A stretch of DNA of 64,000 nt, from positions 186,001-250,000 of the forward strand of contig CALEYL010000075.1 in assembly GCA_937926205.1 (NCBI GenBank), read 5' to 3'. The DNA comes from an uncultured Saprospiraceae bacterium. GTDB taxonomy: Bacteria > Bacteroidota > Bacteroidia > Chitinophagales > Saprospiraceae. This document shows, piece by piece, positions 36,280-44,986 of the stretch (position 1 is the first letter of the stretch; every line of letters starts with the position of its first letter). A program made the translations under genes and the position numbers. The notes beneath the pieces are model-generated. The model did no database searches and was not told where the DNA came from. It worked only from the letters and a program-made list of their open reading frames with translations.

Positions 36280-37038
36280 TTACCATTGCTGCCCAGGATA
36301 GGCGCGCTGCATAAACTGCATTTCAGCAAGAATGAAGCCCAGGTGTTCTGTGTGGACCCCCGTTTTTCCGCCTTTCTGCATCCACGGATTAGAGGGTTGT
36401 TTTAAGGTGGCTTCGCTGAGAATCGCATTTACCTTATCCGTATACGCCCTCCGAACGGCGTCCAGATTGGCGCCAATGCCAGCTGCCTGAACCAGTTGAT
36501 CAACTTCATCTGCCGTTGTTAACTCTCCGGAAAATGCCCACAGATCATCCAGCGCAGTTTGCATTTTCTGGTGACTGGTTTCAGTACCGTCGCCTAATCG
36601 GATCACCCATTCTGAACTGTAACGCAAGTGGTAGGTAACTTCTTTGAGCGATTTTTGAGCAATGGCAGCAAGGTGTTCATCTTTGCTTGTGGTCAGCTGT
36701 TGCAGAAGCGGCAGGTGAAAAGCATCAAACAAAAATTGCCTGATGATCGTATAAGCCCAATCCTGATTCGGTTGCTCAACCAGCAATACATTTCTGAAAT
36801 CCCACGCGTCGCGCAGAAAAGCCAGGTCGTCTTCACTCCTGCTTTTTCCTTCAACCTGGCCGGCATATTCCAGTAAACTCCGGGCCTGACCGATAAGATC
36901 CAGTGCAATATTGGTGACCGCAATATCCTGTTCCAATACCGGGCCGTGTCCGCACCATTCACCCAGGCGCTGTCCGAGGATCAGGGCATTGTCTCCAAGG
37001 CGGAGCAGGTATTCGAAGTGTGCTTGTTGCAGGGTCAT
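36280..37038 (-). CDS. paaC: Phenylacetyl-CoA epoxidase subunit PaaC (orphan)
   Basis: A 252-residue ferritin-like helical protein. It matches PaaC throughout: EYLLRLGDNALILGQRLGEWCGHGPVLEQDIAVTNIALDLIGQARSLL at 9-56, EVTYHLRYSSEWVIRLGDGT near 131-150, and the C-terminal HTEHLGFILAEMQFMQRAYPG. PaaC is the structural partner of the catalytic PaaA in the PaaABCDE oxygenase that opens the ring of phenylacetyl-CoA. None of paaA, B, D or E is within the window; neighbours are endonuclease I and serA. Either the other subunits are elsewhere or this is a spare copy. Confidence 0.88.
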   Translation of the reverse strand: MTLQQAHFEYLLRLGDNALILGQRLGEWCGHGPVLEQDIAVTNIALDLIGQARSLLEYAGQVEGKSRSEDDLAFLRDAWDFRNVLLVEQPNQDWAYTIIRQFLFDAFHLPLLQQLTTSKDEHLAAIAQKSLKEVTYHLRYSSEWVIRLGDGTETSHQKMQTALDDLWAFSGELTTADEVDQLVQAAGIGANLDAVRRAYTDKVNAILSEATLKQPSNPWMQKGGKTGVHTEHLGFILAEMQFMQRAYPGQQW

Positions 37039-37054
37039 AAGAAGTATTTAGTAT

Positions 37055-37077
37055 GAAGGCGCCATAGAGACGCCTTC
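37055..37077 (-). terminator. Hairpin between serA and paaC
   Basis: GAAGGCG at 37055-37061 and CGCCTTC at 37071-37077 form a 7-bp stem with a 9-base loop, 26 bases after the serA stop and 17 bases before the paaC start. It suggests serA and paaC are transcribed separately. Confidence 0.55.
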
Positions 37078-37102
37078 GTACGAAGAAACAGACAAATGCT
37101 AT

Positions 37103-38068
37103 TTATTTATCATCGCCAAAAAAAGCGAGGATTTTATCAGCGAGTTCAAGACCGATATTGGCCTGAGCTTCGAGTGTAGCAGCGCCAATATGGGGCGATA
37201 CAGAGATTTTAGGATGGTTCAGCAACTCGGTTCTTGGCGTCGGTTCACCTACAAAAACATCGAGTGCAGCGCCTGCCAGTTTGCCGCTATCAAGCGCATC
37301 AAGCAGCGCATCTTCGTCTACAGCGCCGCCTCTGGAAGTATTGATGATGAAAGAACCGGTTTTCATCATGGCAATTTCTTCTGCGCCGATAACTGGTTTT
37401 CCTCCGCTAAAAGGAACATGAAGCGTCAGGAAATCACTTTGCTTGAGCACTGTTTCCCAGTCGGAAGTTTGTAAACTGACCGAAAGACGAACATCCTGGC
37501 TTTTGTAGAGATTGATGTCAATATCAGCTTCATTGACCACCAAATCTACCGGCAAGACATTCATGCTCATGCCGAGGCCAATGCGCGCCACTTCCTGTCC
37601 AATACGTCCAAAGCCAATGATGCCCAGCGTTTTTCCACGCACCTGGATGCCTTCTGAACTTTGATTTTTGAGCTTTTTGAAATCGGTAGCGCCTCTTACA
37701 GGCATTTCCCGGTTGGATACCTGCAACATGCGGGCAAGGGAAAAAATATGGGCAAAAACGAGTTCTGCAACGGCTTGAGACGAAGCAGCGGGAGTGTTCA
37801 TTACAGCGATGCCTTTGCTTTCAGCATATTCAACATCTATATTGTCCATCCCTACCCCGCCTCTGGCAATAATTTTCAGATTTGGGCACAGGTCAATCAG
37901 ATCTTTGCGAACCTGTGTAGCCGAACGAACGATGATAACATCGTATTCCGGAAGTACACGGGGCAAATCTTCCTGTGGAACCCGATCAGTTATTACTTCA
38001 TAACCAGCCTCTTCCAGCAGGGTTTGGCCATCCTGATCAATACCATCGTTGGCAAGTATCTTTATCAT
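37103..38068 (-). CDS. serA: D-3-phosphoglycerate dehydrogenase-type D-2-hydroxyacid dehydrogenase
   Basis: A 321-residue NAD-dependent dehydrogenase from the ATG at 38068 (an ATG 3 codons earlier, at 38077, is also possible). The Rossmann motif is LGIIGFGRIGQEVARIG near 147-163, with catalytic Arg in NTSRGGAVDEDALLDAL, Glu in ALDVFVGEP and His in SVSPHIGAATLEAQ near 289-302. It resembles short SerA enzymes without a C-terminal ACT domain, which oxidise 3-phosphoglycerate in serine synthesis; other D-2-hydroxy acids cannot be excluded. serC and serB are not adjacent. It follows a terminator at 38119-38151. Confidence 0.88.
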   Translation of the reverse strand: MIKILANDGIDQDGQTLLEEAGYEVITDRVPQEDLPRVLPEYDVIIVRSATQVRKDLIDLCPNLKIIARGGVGMDNIDVEYAESKGIAVMNTPAASSQAVAELVFAHIFSLARMLQVSNREMPVRGATDFKKLKNQSSEGIQVRGKTLGIIGFGRIGQEVARIGLGMSMNVLPVDLVVNEADIDINLYKSQDVRLSVSLQTSDWETVLKQSDFLTLHVPFSGGKPVIGAEEIAMMKTGSFIINTSRGGAVDEDALLDALDSGKLAGAALDVFVGEPTPRTELLNHPKISVSPHIGAATLEAQANIGLELADKILAFFGDDK

Positions 38069-38118
38069 TCTTTGCACTTATTTTAGTAATTCCAAAAGAA
38101 AGTGCAAAGAAAGAGAAT

Positions 38119-38151
38119 TTTAGGCAGGAAAGTGGTGCTCTCCTGCCTAAA
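38119..38151 (-). terminator. Terminator upstream of serA
   Basis: TTTAGGCAGGA at 38119-38129 and its perfect complement at 38141-38151 form an 11-bp stem with an 11-base loop, followed by A/T on both sides. It lies 45 bases after the stop of the small secreted protein gene. Confidence 0.75.
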
Positions 38152-38196
38152 TGCACGTAAAAAAACGGTAAATTTTATTAAAAAACAGCGCTTCTG

Positions 38197-38664
38197 TTAT
38201 TCAGATAATTTTTCAACAAAAGTTGGAAAGGTAGCGCCGGTGTAGTGAGAAAACTTCTTTTCGCTGGTTTTATTTAACTTGTAACGGTTGATGAAACTTG
38301 AAAAGAAAGCGCTGAGTTCAGCGGTGTTGATGTTGCGGGAATCAGAACGCAGCAAATAGCCAATGTGATCAATTTTTCCGTCAGCTGCCCAAAACACGTG
38401 CAGGCGAAGTTTGACCCCTTTCAGATCAAATTTGATTTTTTCAGCGTATTTTTCCATCTCTTTTACCATATCCAGCCATTGTTCAAAGGCCATATCCATG
38501 TCATTGTTGCAAACCTCCAGCAGGGATTGAGCATAATCCTGAGTAAGTTGCTCGTAGGCTTTTTCATTTTCCCCCATCAGGAATACTTTAGGCATAGCCT
38601 CCTGAGCCTGACCTTGTACGCTATACAGGGCGAGCATAACGATTACAGAAACAATTGTTTTCAT
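38197..38664 (-). CDS. Small secreted protein of unknown function
   Basis: A 155-residue exported protein. Signal peptide 1-20 (MKTIVSVIVMLALYSVQGQA). The mature part is helical and acidic at first (ENEKAYEQLTQDYAQSLLEVCNNDMDMAFEQWLDMVKEMEKYAEKI spans about 30-75), then shows strands LRLHVFWAADGKIDHIGYLL near 85-104 and a C-terminal alpha/beta stretch. The order of strands loosely recalls the energy-transducing C-terminal domain of TonB-like proteins, but I see no conserved motif and no neighbour that supports it. I do not recognise the family. Confidence 0.7.
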   Translation of the reverse strand: MKTIVSVIVMLALYSVQGQAQEAMPKVFLMGENEKAYEQLTQDYAQSLLEVCNNDMDMAFEQWLDMVKEMEKYAEKIKFDLKGVKLRLHVFWAADGKIDHIGYLLRSDSRNINTAELSAFFSSFINRYKLNKTSEKKFSHYTGATFPTFVEKLSE

Positions 38665-39019
38665 ACCTGAAAAATTTACTTATAAAGATGACTAAATGTT
38701 AAAGCTGCACAAACTTACACAAAAAAGACTATAGCGGTCACCTGCATTAGGCAACGGTTGCAAAAAACTGGTTAATGGATGTTGAAGCGTCGTTTCATGT
38801 CTCTGAGCAGTGGCTTATTAACGCTTCGTCCCGGTACAAATTGTAGTTTTTTGTGTACATTAGCCAAACTTGGCTTACATTTATACTTGAATTGGTGTTA
38901 CAGTAACCTGGCCACGGGGTAATTTCCACCCCGATTTTCGCCTGTATATCGAAGAATATGTTACTGTCATCCATTAGTAGAGTCAAAATAAGTGTATTGT
39001 CCATTAACTTGGGGTCGCT
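38665..39019. other. 355-base gap between a secreted protein and cvpA
   Basis: The gap holds no supportable gene. It must contain the promoters of the minus-strand secreted-protein gene and of cvpA. Short pairs such as CCACGGGG / CCCCGATT-like stretches around 38915-38935 are too weak to call a structure. Confidence 0.5.
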
Positions 39020-39655
39020 ATGACTATCATCGATATCTTTTTTGGCATTGTCGCGATCTACGGTTTCTACAAAGGATTCTCGCAAGGAATTATCAGAACC
39101 GTATTCACCATCATTTCTGTCCTGATTGGCATCATCGTTGCCGTCAAGTTCGGACCGGATATGACTACTTTGCTGGAATCTCTTTTCAGTTCTGACTATG
39201 CCCTGATGTTCCTCGCCGGAACCCTGCTTACTTTTGTATTGACAATGATCACGATCCGGTTATTTGCCAGTACCCTGGAAAAAGCGCTCGAATCTGCCAA
39301 CATCAACATCATCAACCAGGCTATAGGAGGTTTCGTACTGGCAACACTGATGATTGCCTTATACAGTGTGCTCGTACTTTTTGCCGATCGCTCCCGGCTC
39401 ATTTCCGAAGAAACCAAACAAGAGACACTCACATACAACCTGCTCATGCAGTTTCCCGGGAAAATCATGAGCGCCGGCCGGTATCTGCAACCTACTTTCG
39501 AAGAATTCTGGGACCGTTCACTGGATTTTATTGACCGGGTAGACAAAGATGCTGCCGTTGAGCGTCAGGAAACGGATCAGGTTTATGACATTGATGATCC
39601 AAACAATACCCCAAAGTCACCGCAGCGGCGTCCTGTCAGAAACGATGGCGAATGA
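39020..39655 (+). CDS. cvpA: CvpA family inner-membrane protein
   Basis: A 211-residue protein with four membrane segments (about 5-20, 26-45, 62-83 and 103-124) and a charged C-terminal tail (about 165-211). It matches the CvpA family from the start (IIDIFFGIVAIYGFYKGFSQGIIRTVFTIISVLIGIIVAVKFG at 4-46). CvpA proteins affect colicin V production, envelope stress and biofilm in other bacteria, by an unknown mechanism. Its stop codon overlaps the ATG of the next gene (ATGA), so the two are translationally coupled. Confidence 0.88.
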   Translation: MTIIDIFFGIVAIYGFYKGFSQGIIRTVFTIISVLIGIIVAVKFGPDMTTLLESLFSSDYALMFLAGTLLTFVLTMITIRLFASTLEKALESANINIINQAIGGFVLATLMIALYSVLVLFADRSRLISEETKQETLTYNLLMQFPGKIMSAGRYLQPTFEEFWDRSLDFIDRVDKDAAVERQETDQVYDIDDPNNTPKSPQRRPVRNDGE

Positions 39656-40353
39656 AAGCGTCCGCTTCGATATTCCTAGGACTTTTTGGCGTTGCTGCCG
39701 CAGCCAATCTCATCGCAGAGTATCTGCATTACCAAAACGGCATCTATTTTTCCAAACCCTTGCTGATGATCTTTCTGGGGCTTTATCTCTGGGCTTCCAC
39801 CCATGGAAAAAGCCGAATCAGCCGTTGGGTGCTTTTCGGACTGGCCTGGTCAATGGCAGGCGACACACTGCTCATGTTTAATGCCCCCGGCAGGGATTAT
39901 TTTTTTCTCCTTGGCCTTCTTTGCTTTTTATGCGCGCACCTCTGCTACATCTTCGCATTTTGGGGATATCAAAAAAATAAACCCGGCGCATTCGCTAAAC
40001 AACCACTGCTGATTTTGCCGTTTCTGGTTTTTCTGGCCGGCTTCCTTTTTTATCTCTGGACGGGTATCCCTACAGCTTTGAAAGTACCCGTGGCGGTTTA
40101 CAGCACTGTAATTATTGCCATGAGTATGAGTTGTTTTCAACTGATGCCCAAAATTGACAGCAAGGTGTTTTTGTGGCTATTTTCAGGTGTTCTGCTGTTT
40201 GTGCTGTCTGACAGCATGATCGCGCTCAGCAAATTCCAGACCGCCAATTGGCCTTCTCCCCATATGCACCTCTTCATTATGATCACTTACATCGCGGCCC
40301 AATACCTCATTGCTTCGCGAACAGTGGAACTGGCCCCGGGCGAATCAGCCTAG
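39652..40353 (+). CDS. Lysoplasmalogenase (YhhN family)
   Basis: A 233-residue integral membrane protein with about seven or eight hydrophobic segments. Family marks include FGLAWSMAGDTLLMF near 62-76 and the C-terminal FVLSDSMIALSKF near 182-194, whose Asp residues are the supposed catalytic acids. YhhN enzymes cleave the vinyl ether of lysoplasmalogens. It overlaps cvpA by four bases and ends in a convergent gap with the trpB-linked membrane gene. The role in this organism is inferred from the family alone. Confidence 0.85.
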   Translation: MKASASIFLGLFGVAAAANLIAEYLHYQNGIYFSKPLLMIFLGLYLWASTHGKSRISRWVLFGLAWSMAGDTLLMFNAPGRDYFFLLGLLCFLCAHLCYIFAFWGYQKNKPGAFAKQPLLILPFLVFLAGFLFYLWTGIPTALKVPVAVYSTVIIAMSMSCFQLMPKIDSKVFLWLFSGVLLFVLSDSMIALSKFQTANWPSPHMHLFIMITYIAAQYLIASRTVELAPGESA

Positions 40354-40411
40354 AAACCGGAAATATCCTGCCCTTTAAACCTGCTGGTGGTTATGGGTCG
40401 GCATCGTTTAC

Positions 40412-40897
40412 TTACACATGGCCTTTATTGCGCAGGCGCCAGACGGATAAAATCATTCGAAAAGGAAATACGATGGCGCTAATGACACTGGCTACGCCAA
40501 AAAGGTACATTTCGTTTTTTATGTAATTCATCATTCCTTCCTGCTCTTCTCCCGGTAGTTTTCCAACAAGGGCTTCGAGGTTTCCATAGTCCAGAAATTC
40601 GTTAAAGGTGTGAATCCCCTCAATCAGGTAAAAGATAAAAGGGATGGATATAAAAACACAGGCAACCTTTCCAACTTGCCAACGACCGAGAAAAGTAGAG
40701 GGCAATAAAAAGATATAACGGGTCAGGGTAATGGCCGTGATGATGTAAATGGTGTTGATCCGGTAAAATGGATAAGCCCCGAGCTTGGTGTATAGCGGGT
40801 ATAAAAGCAATGCTGCGACCAGACCTGTAAATACCCACCAAACGATTTCAAGGCGCAAATAAAGTCCTGATTTAGAAGACATGTTCCGATTTGTCAT
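40412..40897 (-). CDS. Uncharacterised four-helix membrane protein coupled to trpB
   Basis: A 161-residue inner-membrane protein with hydrophobic segments at about 17-37, 46-66, 76-95 and 130-150. I do not recognise the family. Its ATG overlaps the stop codon of trpB (ATGA at 40894-40897), indicating translational coupling; a later start at Met6 is possible but would lose this overlap. Nothing suggests a part in tryptophan synthesis, and coupling may simply reflect operon packing. Confidence 0.7.
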   Translation of the reverse strand: MTNRNMSSKSGLYLRLEIVWWVFTGLVAALLLYPLYTKLGAYPFYRINTIYIITAITLTRYIFLLPSTFLGRWQVGKVACVFISIPFIFYLIEGIHTFNEFLDYGNLEALVGKLPGEEQEGMMNYIKNEMYLFGVASVISAIVFPFRMILSVWRLRNKGHV

Positions 40898-42069
40898 TTT
40901 AGATGCTCCACATAAGCAGCGAGGTCTTTGTCGCCTCTCCCCGAAAGGTTGACGACCAGAACATCGCTTGCACTGAATTGAATTTTTTCCAAAGCAGCCA
41001 GTGCGTGTGCTGTTTCCAAAGCAGGAATGATGCCTTCAATACGGGCCAACTGATAAGCCGAAGCCAATGCTTCATCGTCCGTAATGCTGACGGCTTCCGC
41101 TCTTCCCGAATTGATCAGATGGGCATGCAGCGGGCCAATGCCCGGATAATCGAGGCCTGCAGAGATGGAATACGGTTCAATAATCTGGCCGTCTTCGGTT
41201 TGCATCAGCAAAGTACGGCTACCATGGATGATGCCTTTGGTGCCTAAAACACTCGTCGCAGCAGAATGTCCGCTGTGAATGCCCTTTCCGGCAGCCTCCA
41301 CGGCAATCAGGCGAACATCATTTTCATTAAGGTAGTGATAGAAAGCGCCGGCCGCATTGCTGCCTCCGCCCACGCAGGCAATAATGGCGTCGGGGTTTTC
41401 CCGTCCGGTTTGCTCCTTCAGTTGCACTTTCATTTCTTCACTGATGACGGATTGAAATCTGGCAACAAGGTCCGGATAAGGATGTGGCCCAACAACCGAG
41501 CCAATAATGTAGTAAGTATCGTCCGGATTGTTGATCCAATCCCGGATGGCTTCATTGGTGGCGTCTTTCAGGGTTTGACTGCCACTAAGAGCAGGCCTCA
41601 CCTCGGCGCCCAGCATGCGCATGCGCGCGACATTGGGCGCCTGCCGTTCCATGTCCACCCGCCCCATGTAAACGATACACTCCAGGCCCATCAAGGCACA
41701 CACCGTTGCCGTTGCTACACCATGTTGCCCGGCGCCGGTTTCTGCAATGATGCGCTTTTTGTTCAGGCTTCGGGCCAAAAGAATCTGGCCAATGGTGTTG
41801 TTGATTTTATGCGCGCCGGTGTGCATGAGATCCTCGCGCTTCAGGTAAATATTGGTTTGATAATATTCTGACAGGCGCTTAGCCAGATAAAGCGGGGAGG
41901 GCCTGCCTACGTAATCTCTGAGCAAGCTGCGGAATTCGGTCTGAAAATCATCCGTTTGCATGATTTTCAGGTAATTTTCCCGCAACTCTTCCACATTGGG
42001 ATGAAGCATTTCCGGGATATAGGCGCCCCCAAATTCGCCATAATATCCTCTTTCATCTATTGCCACCAT
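40894..42069 (-). CDS. trpB: Tryptophan synthase beta chain
   Basis: A 391-residue PLP enzyme that joins indole and serine. It starts at the ATG at 42069 (MVAIDERGYYGEFGGAYIPEML), the family start; the frame is open 12 codons further. The PLP lysine is in EDLMHTGAHKINNTIGQ near 81-97, EAGAGQHGV-type ETGAGQHGVATATV near 110-123, and the phosphate loop GGGSNAAG near 228-235. It is the standard TrpB1 length. trpA lies 15 kb away and trpF 14 kb on the other side. The following membrane protein gene overlaps its stop codon. Confidence 0.96.
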   Translation of the reverse strand: MVAIDERGYYGEFGGAYIPEMLHPNVEELRENYLKIMQTDDFQTEFRSLLRDYVGRPSPLYLAKRLSEYYQTNIYLKREDLMHTGAHKINNTIGQILLARSLNKKRIIAETGAGQHGVATATVCALMGLECIVYMGRVDMERQAPNVARMRMLGAEVRPALSGSQTLKDATNEAIRDWINNPDDTYYIIGSVVGPHPYPDLVARFQSVISEEMKVQLKEQTGRENPDAIIACVGGGSNAAGAFYHYLNENDVRLIAVEAAGKGIHSGHSAATSVLGTKGIIHGSRTLLMQTEDGQIIEPYSISAGLDYPGIGPLHAHLINSGRAEAVSITDDEALASAYQLARIEGIIPALETAHALAALEKIQFSASDVLVVNLSGRGDKDLAAYVEHLK

Positions 42070-42140
42070 AACAAGAAACAGTTTTGCCAAAAATACGCCC
42101 TGCAAGGTAATAATACGTCAATACCGGGTCATATTTCTGA

Positions 42141-43226
42141 TTAAAACAACAGGAATCCGGCTAATAAGGTTAGCAGGAGTGCCGTTGTAAATAGAAAAAG
42201 ATAGGAAAAGTTCAGCAAGATGAATTTTATAAATGTGCGAATAAATCCTTGCTTATATACCCGGCGCATTGCGACAAATAAATAGCCCAAAATAAAAATC
42301 AGGGCCCAAAGTTCAATAAACCCAAACTCTTCTTCATTTGAATTACCTAAACCTGCGCCGCTCATCAACAAAGCAACAGACATGGCCAGAAAGGAAAAAG
42401 CATGGTAGTGGTACGAAAAAACAAGATGCTCTACGAAATAACGCTTTCGGCGGATGTAAAGCAATTTCAGGATAAAGGCCAGAGCAGGCATCATCAGCAA
42501 GACCATCCAAATCAGTTTTCCCAGAATAAAAGCCGGAAAACCATCGCCTGATTTGTACAATTTTATAGACTGCACCAACTGAAGTTGTATCCATGGGTCT
42601 TTGATGCCTGCTTCTTTGATGATTTCTTCGGCCTTTTTTTTGCCAAATATGTCCTTCAATGCAAAAGTGACTGTATTATTAGGCCCTGTTGGTCCAAGGC
42701 CCTGAAACACAAAATAAGTGAGGGTCATGCTGTCAGACGCGGGCTTCATTTTGATTATCAGAGAATCCAGCGCTTTTGGAATGTCTTTATCTCCCGGGTA
42801 TTTTGCCAGTATGGTATCTTTTTCCAGATTTAATTTCGCTACAAAATCAAGTTGGTGTATCTGTTTCCTGTTTTCGTCTACCAATTCCGTTATGCTCTCA
42901 AAAAAGGAACCGATTACGTTGCTCAATACCGCAAAATGGATCACCGCTGTTATAAAGAACAAACGCAGGGGTTTGGCGTAGCGTTCGTGTTTGCCTTCAA
43001 AATAGGCTTCTGTAAGCTTGCCCGGAATAAACAATGCGCCCAGCGTCCTGAAGAACCTGGAGTCCACATTGAGCACAGTTTCCATCAATTCATTCAACCA
43101 TTCCCTTAAAGTAATTTTGCCATCTGTGTTTTTCTGGCCACAATGCGGGCAATGCTTTGCAAAAGGCGGCAAAGGGCGGTAACAATTCAGGCAATATGGG
43201 TGTATTTTCCCAACAGGTTTACTCAT
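42141..43226 (-). CDS. DUF3667 family protein with zinc ribbon
   Basis: A 361-residue membrane protein. The N-terminus is a four-cysteine zinc ribbon, CLNCYRPLPPFAKHCPHCG at 12-30, followed by the DUF3667 block ITLREWLNELMETVLNVDSRFFRTLGALFIPGKLTEAYFEGKHERYAKPLRLFF (about 38-92), a first membrane segment, a soluble domain (about 110-215) and four or five helices at the C-terminus. The family is widespread in Bacteroidota and has no known function. Single gene, following the trpB region on the same strand. Confidence 0.88.
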   Translation of the reverse strand: MSKPVGKIHPYCLNCYRPLPPFAKHCPHCGQKNTDGKITLREWLNELMETVLNVDSRFFRTLGALFIPGKLTEAYFEGKHERYAKPLRLFFITAVIHFAVLSNVIGSFFESITELVDENRKQIHQLDFVAKLNLEKDTILAKYPGDKDIPKALDSLIIKMKPASDSMTLTYFVFQGLGPTGPNNTVTFALKDIFGKKKAEEIIKEAGIKDPWIQLQLVQSIKLYKSGDGFPAFILGKLIWMVLLMMPALAFILKLLYIRRKRYFVEHLVFSYHYHAFSFLAMSVALLMSGAGLGNSNEEEFGFIELWALIFILGYLFVAMRRVYKQGFIRTFIKFILLNFSYLFLFTTALLLTLLAGFLLF

Positions 43227-43342
43227 TGAACAAAGTTATTCCGGTTGAACGTTTTATACAAGCCCGACACATGGCATTGAGCGTGGTATGTTTTCCTTCG
43301 AATCGGCTATATTTGCCGACAATCACCATAAAAGTATAAAAT

Positions 43343-43759
43343 ATGATACAACGTATCCAAACTCTTTTTCTACTGTTCGCTTCCGGCTCCGCTTTTGCGA
43401 TGCTGGCCTTACCTTATGCGTCTGGTTCCGGTGGAGCAATTTTCGCAGACGGAGTCTACAAAGCCGATGACCAGTTAGGCGTCCTTGTTTGCTATGCGGT
43501 GTCCGGGGCTTTGGCGCTCGCGGCTATGTTGCTGTATAAAACCAGACCCGTTCAAAGCCGCCTGGCATCCTTTTCTGCAGTTGCCAGCCTCATCGGTGTT
43601 GGCATCGGCGCCTGGGCGTACTGGGAAAGTGGATTAGTGGCGACCAGCTGGAGCTTTTCGATCGGGCTGCCGGTAGTCATCGTCATCCTGGCTCTGCTTG
43701 CCCGGCATTATATCCGGAAAGACGAAAACCTCGTGCGGTCCATGGATCGGCTGCGATAG
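43343..43759 (+). CDS. DUF4293 family membrane protein
   Basis: A 138-residue protein with four hydrophobic segments (about 7-24, 44-64, 73-93 and 99-120). The start MIQRIQTLFLLFASGSAF is the hallmark of DUF4293, a Bacteroidota family of unknown function, in which four helices enclose a short periplasmic loop. It faces divergently from DUF3667 and converges with the exbD gene across a shared terminator at 43778-43809. Confidence 0.85.
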   Translation: MIQRIQTLFLLFASGSAFAMLALPYASGSGGAIFADGVYKADDQLGVLVCYAVSGALALAAMLLYKTRPVQSRLASFSAVASLIGVGIGAWAYWESGLVATSWSFSIGLPVVIVILALLARHYIRKDENLVRSMDRLR

Positions 43760-43777
43760 TTAAGCGCACATATGGAA

Positions 43778-43809
43778 AAGGCTCCGAAAACCATCGTCTT
43801 CGGAGCCTT
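43778..43809. terminator. Bidirectional terminator between DUF4293 and exbD
   Basis: AAGGCTCCGA at 43778-43787 and its complement at 43800-43809 form a 10-bp stem with a 12-base loop. It sits 18 bases after one stop codon and 29 bases after the other, so it can serve both convergent units. Confidence 0.75.
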
Positions 43810-43838
43810 CCAGTATGCTAGTCAAGTCTGAAAAAGGA

Positions 43839-44315
43839 TTATCCTTCATCAGGGCGTTTTTTAGCGGAATAGTTTACTTTGAGCTGGCCGTATTTGCGCA
43901 GCTGCGTTTTTACATCCTGGACAATCCCCATGGTAACTTCACCGTCAACCCGAAGGGATGAAGTGATTTGTCCGTGGCGGGATTCAGGCACTTTTGTTTT
44001 ATGCCTTTCCAGGAACAAAGGAATTTCATTCACTTCCGCGAATTTATCTCCCAATTGTATACGCGGCTTGGTGCCATAAACCTCCCGGTAGCGATCATTT
44101 GGCCGTCCTACATAGATGTAATTGACCAAAGATTTTTCTTCCAGTTTGTTTAATTCCGTCGCAAATGGCGTTTTCACTTTTACCTTCAGTTCAGAGTCTC
44201 TCATCTGGGTAACCACCATGAAGAAGAACAGCAACATGAAGATAATGTCGGGAAGAGATGCTGTGGATATCGTTGGCGTCGCATCCGATCTCTTCTTTTG
44301 AAATTTTTTAGCCAT
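43839..44315 (-). CDS. exbD: ExbD/TolR-type energy-transducing protein (second copy of the operon)
   Basis: A 158-residue single-span inner-membrane protein. One helix at about 21-40 contains the essential Asp23 (LPDIIFMLLFFFMVV), and the periplasmic domain follows, with a divergent C-terminal part. ExbD uses the proton gradient with ExbB to energise TonB and outer-membrane transporters, such as the SusC-like porin in this window. It is the last of four genes, 103 bases behind the other exbD; two different exbD genes per operon is common in this phylum. Confidence 0.92.
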   Translation of the reverse strand: MAKKFQKKRSDATPTISTASLPDIIFMLLFFFMVVTQMRDSELKVKVKTPFATELNKLEEKSLVNYIYVGRPNDRYREVYGTKPRIQLGDKFAEVNEIPLFLERHKTKVPESRHGQITSSLRVDGEVTMGIVQDVKTQLRKYGQLKVNYSAKKRPDEG

Positions 44316-44418
44316 AACTTAGATCATTTATTGGCGCCCCGGAAGACGTCAGATTTGTTGCTCAGGAAATCCCAAACAAAAATTGCTGTCGTCTGCAAGG
44401 TTCCATGTCCGGACAATA

Positions 44419-44979
44419 TCATTTTTCAGTGCCGTACGAAGTTGGTTCAGCCTCAGAAAGAACGAAAGGAATTTCGTCTTTGATCGCTTTTCTGATTGCT
44501 GTAGGCAAATCTTCACTGTAAGGCTTACCATACTTTCGCTGGCACATCTCATTCCAAAGGTTGTTATATGCCGCCTTAAGTTCGTTGTAAACATTAAGGT
44601 AGGTCTCGTAATTGGTGCCCCTGTCGTTTTTCAACGAGATGATGGCATTTTTTGGAGACTCAGCATAATCGTCCCTCTGCCCCGGATTTGCAATGAACTC
44701 TTCAGCATTTTTGCGAAGCGACCGTATATCCATGGGTTCGCCACGCACCAGCAACTGGTTCTGTGCATTTACCAGTACAAGGTACACGTTACGTCCTTTG
44801 AGCTTAAGCTCTTCCGGTGGTTCTTCTGACCACGGCGGGAGTTTCACGGTAATCCCTTTGTCTTCAACGATAGTCGTCGTAACCAGGAAGAAGATGAGCA
44901 GTAGGAAAGCAATGTCAGCCATAGAGCTGGCATTGATCTCATTCTTCATCAAGCCACGAGACTTAGATCCTTTAGCCAT
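44419..44979 (-). CDS. exbD: ExbD/TolR-type energy-transducing protein (first copy)
   Basis: A 186-residue protein starting at the ATG at 44979 (MAKGSKSRGLMKNEINASSMADIAF). The single helix at about 21-40 carries Asp22, the proton-coupling residue. The periplasmic part is longer than in the other copy and includes NAQNQLLVRGEPMDI near 73-87. An open frame extends 21 codons upstream but overlaps the preceding gene. It lies 7 bases after the unnamed membrane gene, so exbB, that gene and the two exbD genes form one operon. Confidence 0.92.
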   Translation of the reverse strand: MAKGSKSRGLMKNEINASSMADIAFLLLIFFLVTTTIVEDKGITVKLPPWSEEPPEELKLKGRNVYLVLVNAQNQLLVRGEPMDIRSLRKNAEEFIANPGQRDDYAESPKNAIISLKNDRGTNYETYLNVYNELKAAYNNLWNEMCQRKYGKPYSEDLPTAIRKAIKDEIPFVLSEAEPTSYGTEK

Positions 44980-44986
44980 AATCCAG

